From Spirochaetaceae bacterium (GTDB lineage: Bacteria; Spirochaetota; Spirochaetia; SZUA-6; RPPD01), in assembly GCA_003818675.1 (NCBI GenBank), contig RPPD01000119.1:1-6960 (forward strand): a DNA stretch of 6,960 nucleotides, given 5' to 3'. This document shows, piece after piece, positions 6,585 through 6,960 of the stretch. The first letter of the stretch is position 1. Each line of letters begins with the position of its first letter. The notes under the pieces are model-generated. The model was given only the letters and a program-made list of their open reading frames with translations, had not been told where the DNA came from and searched no databases. The translations under genes were made by a program, and so were the position numbers.

Positions 6585-6956
6585 ATGTACGAGTTCCTTT
6601 TATGGGCCTATGTTGCTAATGCTACAATGCTTGTGGTGCATGAGATAGATTCCGCTTATAAGCGGGAATGGGAACTCTTTAAAATGAAGATAGGGATAAC
6701 AGGGTTTCTGGTTATCCACATCCCCTTGGTCTTCCTGATTCTATCCGGGCTTTTATTTCTTGTGCGCTTTGATCCCATAGGTCTATTGTTTTGTGCGGGT
6801 ACAACAGCTGGAGGTTTTGCTGCGTTTGCCATACACATGGGCTACATACTCAAGGGCAGGGAGGAGTTCAAGTCACCTGTTTCCCTGGGAATTCTCATAT
6901 CGCTTTCTGTGTTTTCCCTTGCGCAGATAATATTGCTCATTGCAGTCATATTGTGA
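6585..6956 (+). CDS. Small membrane protein with HEID motif, unknown function
   Basis: A 123-aa protein with hydrophobic segments at about 4-18, 37-60, 64-88 and 100-122, so probably four membrane helices. The first helix ends in H19-E20-I-D22 followed by the polar stretch SAYKREWELF at 23-32. Two more histidines, H45 and H84, fall in the second and third helices. The HEIDSAYxxEW sequence recalls small uncharacterised membrane families (DUF6713-like), but I cannot confirm the assignment from memory. A cluster of His, Glu and Asp at the membrane face could bind a metal or act as a catalytic site; that is inference. AAGGAG at 6572-6577 is 7 bases before the ATG, supporting the start. The gene is complete, with its TGA at 6954-6956. 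It is transcribed away from the other small membrane-protein gene across a shared control region. Confidence 0.85.
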   Translation: MYEFLLWAYVANATMLVVHEIDSAYKREWELFKMKIGITGFLVIHIPLVFLILSGLLFLVRFDPIGLLFCAGTTAGGFAAFAIHMGYILKGREEFKSPVSLGILISLSVFSLAQIILLIAVIL

Positions 6957-6960
6957 GAAA

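Noticed and set aside
1..6960. CRISPR array, tRNA, insertion sequence, phage or defence genes
   Set aside because: No regularly spaced repeats, tRNA-like cloverleaf, transposase or nuclease motif was seen on either strand.

Overview
The window looks like a stretch of bacterial chromosome of moderate G+C content. The best guess is a spirochete, perhaps Treponema-like. This is an inference: the long, divergent PRPP synthetase (about 415 aa), the long acetate kinase (445 aa) and an exported beta-rich protein of no recognised family fit that group better than Proteobacteria or Firmicutes. No rRNA, species-specific repeat or mobile element settles the point.

Layout. (1) 1-1643, forward: the C-terminal end of argininosuccinate synthase (argG) followed 2 bp later by a complete argininosuccinate lyase (argH), the last two steps of arginine synthesis. 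(2) 1644-1742: a gap with a sigma70-type promoter (TTGACG, 17 bp, TAACAT) and a strong Shine-Dalgarno. (3) 1743-4574, forward: a probable three-gene operon. It starts with a 73-aa protein carrying two tandem CxxC...CC metal knuckles, overlaps a PRPP synthetase by 4 bp, and ends with acetate kinase. (4) 4575-4694: a gap with a weak promoter candidate and no clear terminator. (5) 4695-6023, forward: an exported, beta-rich protein of unknown family with no visible ribosome binding site. (6) 6016-6444, reverse: a four-helix membrane protein whose 3' end overlaps the previous gene by 8 bp. (7) 6445-6584: a compact divergent control region with a perfect 11-bp inverted repeat, two perfect palindromes and a good forward promoter. 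(8) 6585-6956, forward: a small membrane protein with an HEID motif and further histidines in or near its membrane segments.

How the genes work together. The left part is ordinary arginine biosynthesis. The middle operon joins two central phosphoryl-transfer enzymes: PRPP synthetase, which feeds nucleotide, histidine and tryptophan synthesis, and acetate kinase, which makes ATP from acetyl phosphate. In front of them is a small cysteine-rich protein that may bind Fe or Zn. The right third holds envelope proteins of unknown function. I see no CRISPR array, phage, transposon, toxin-antitoxin pair or recognisable defence system. The most unusual points are the duplicated knuckle protein, the altered nucleotide-site motif in acetate kinase, and the symmetrical divergent region at 6445-6584.
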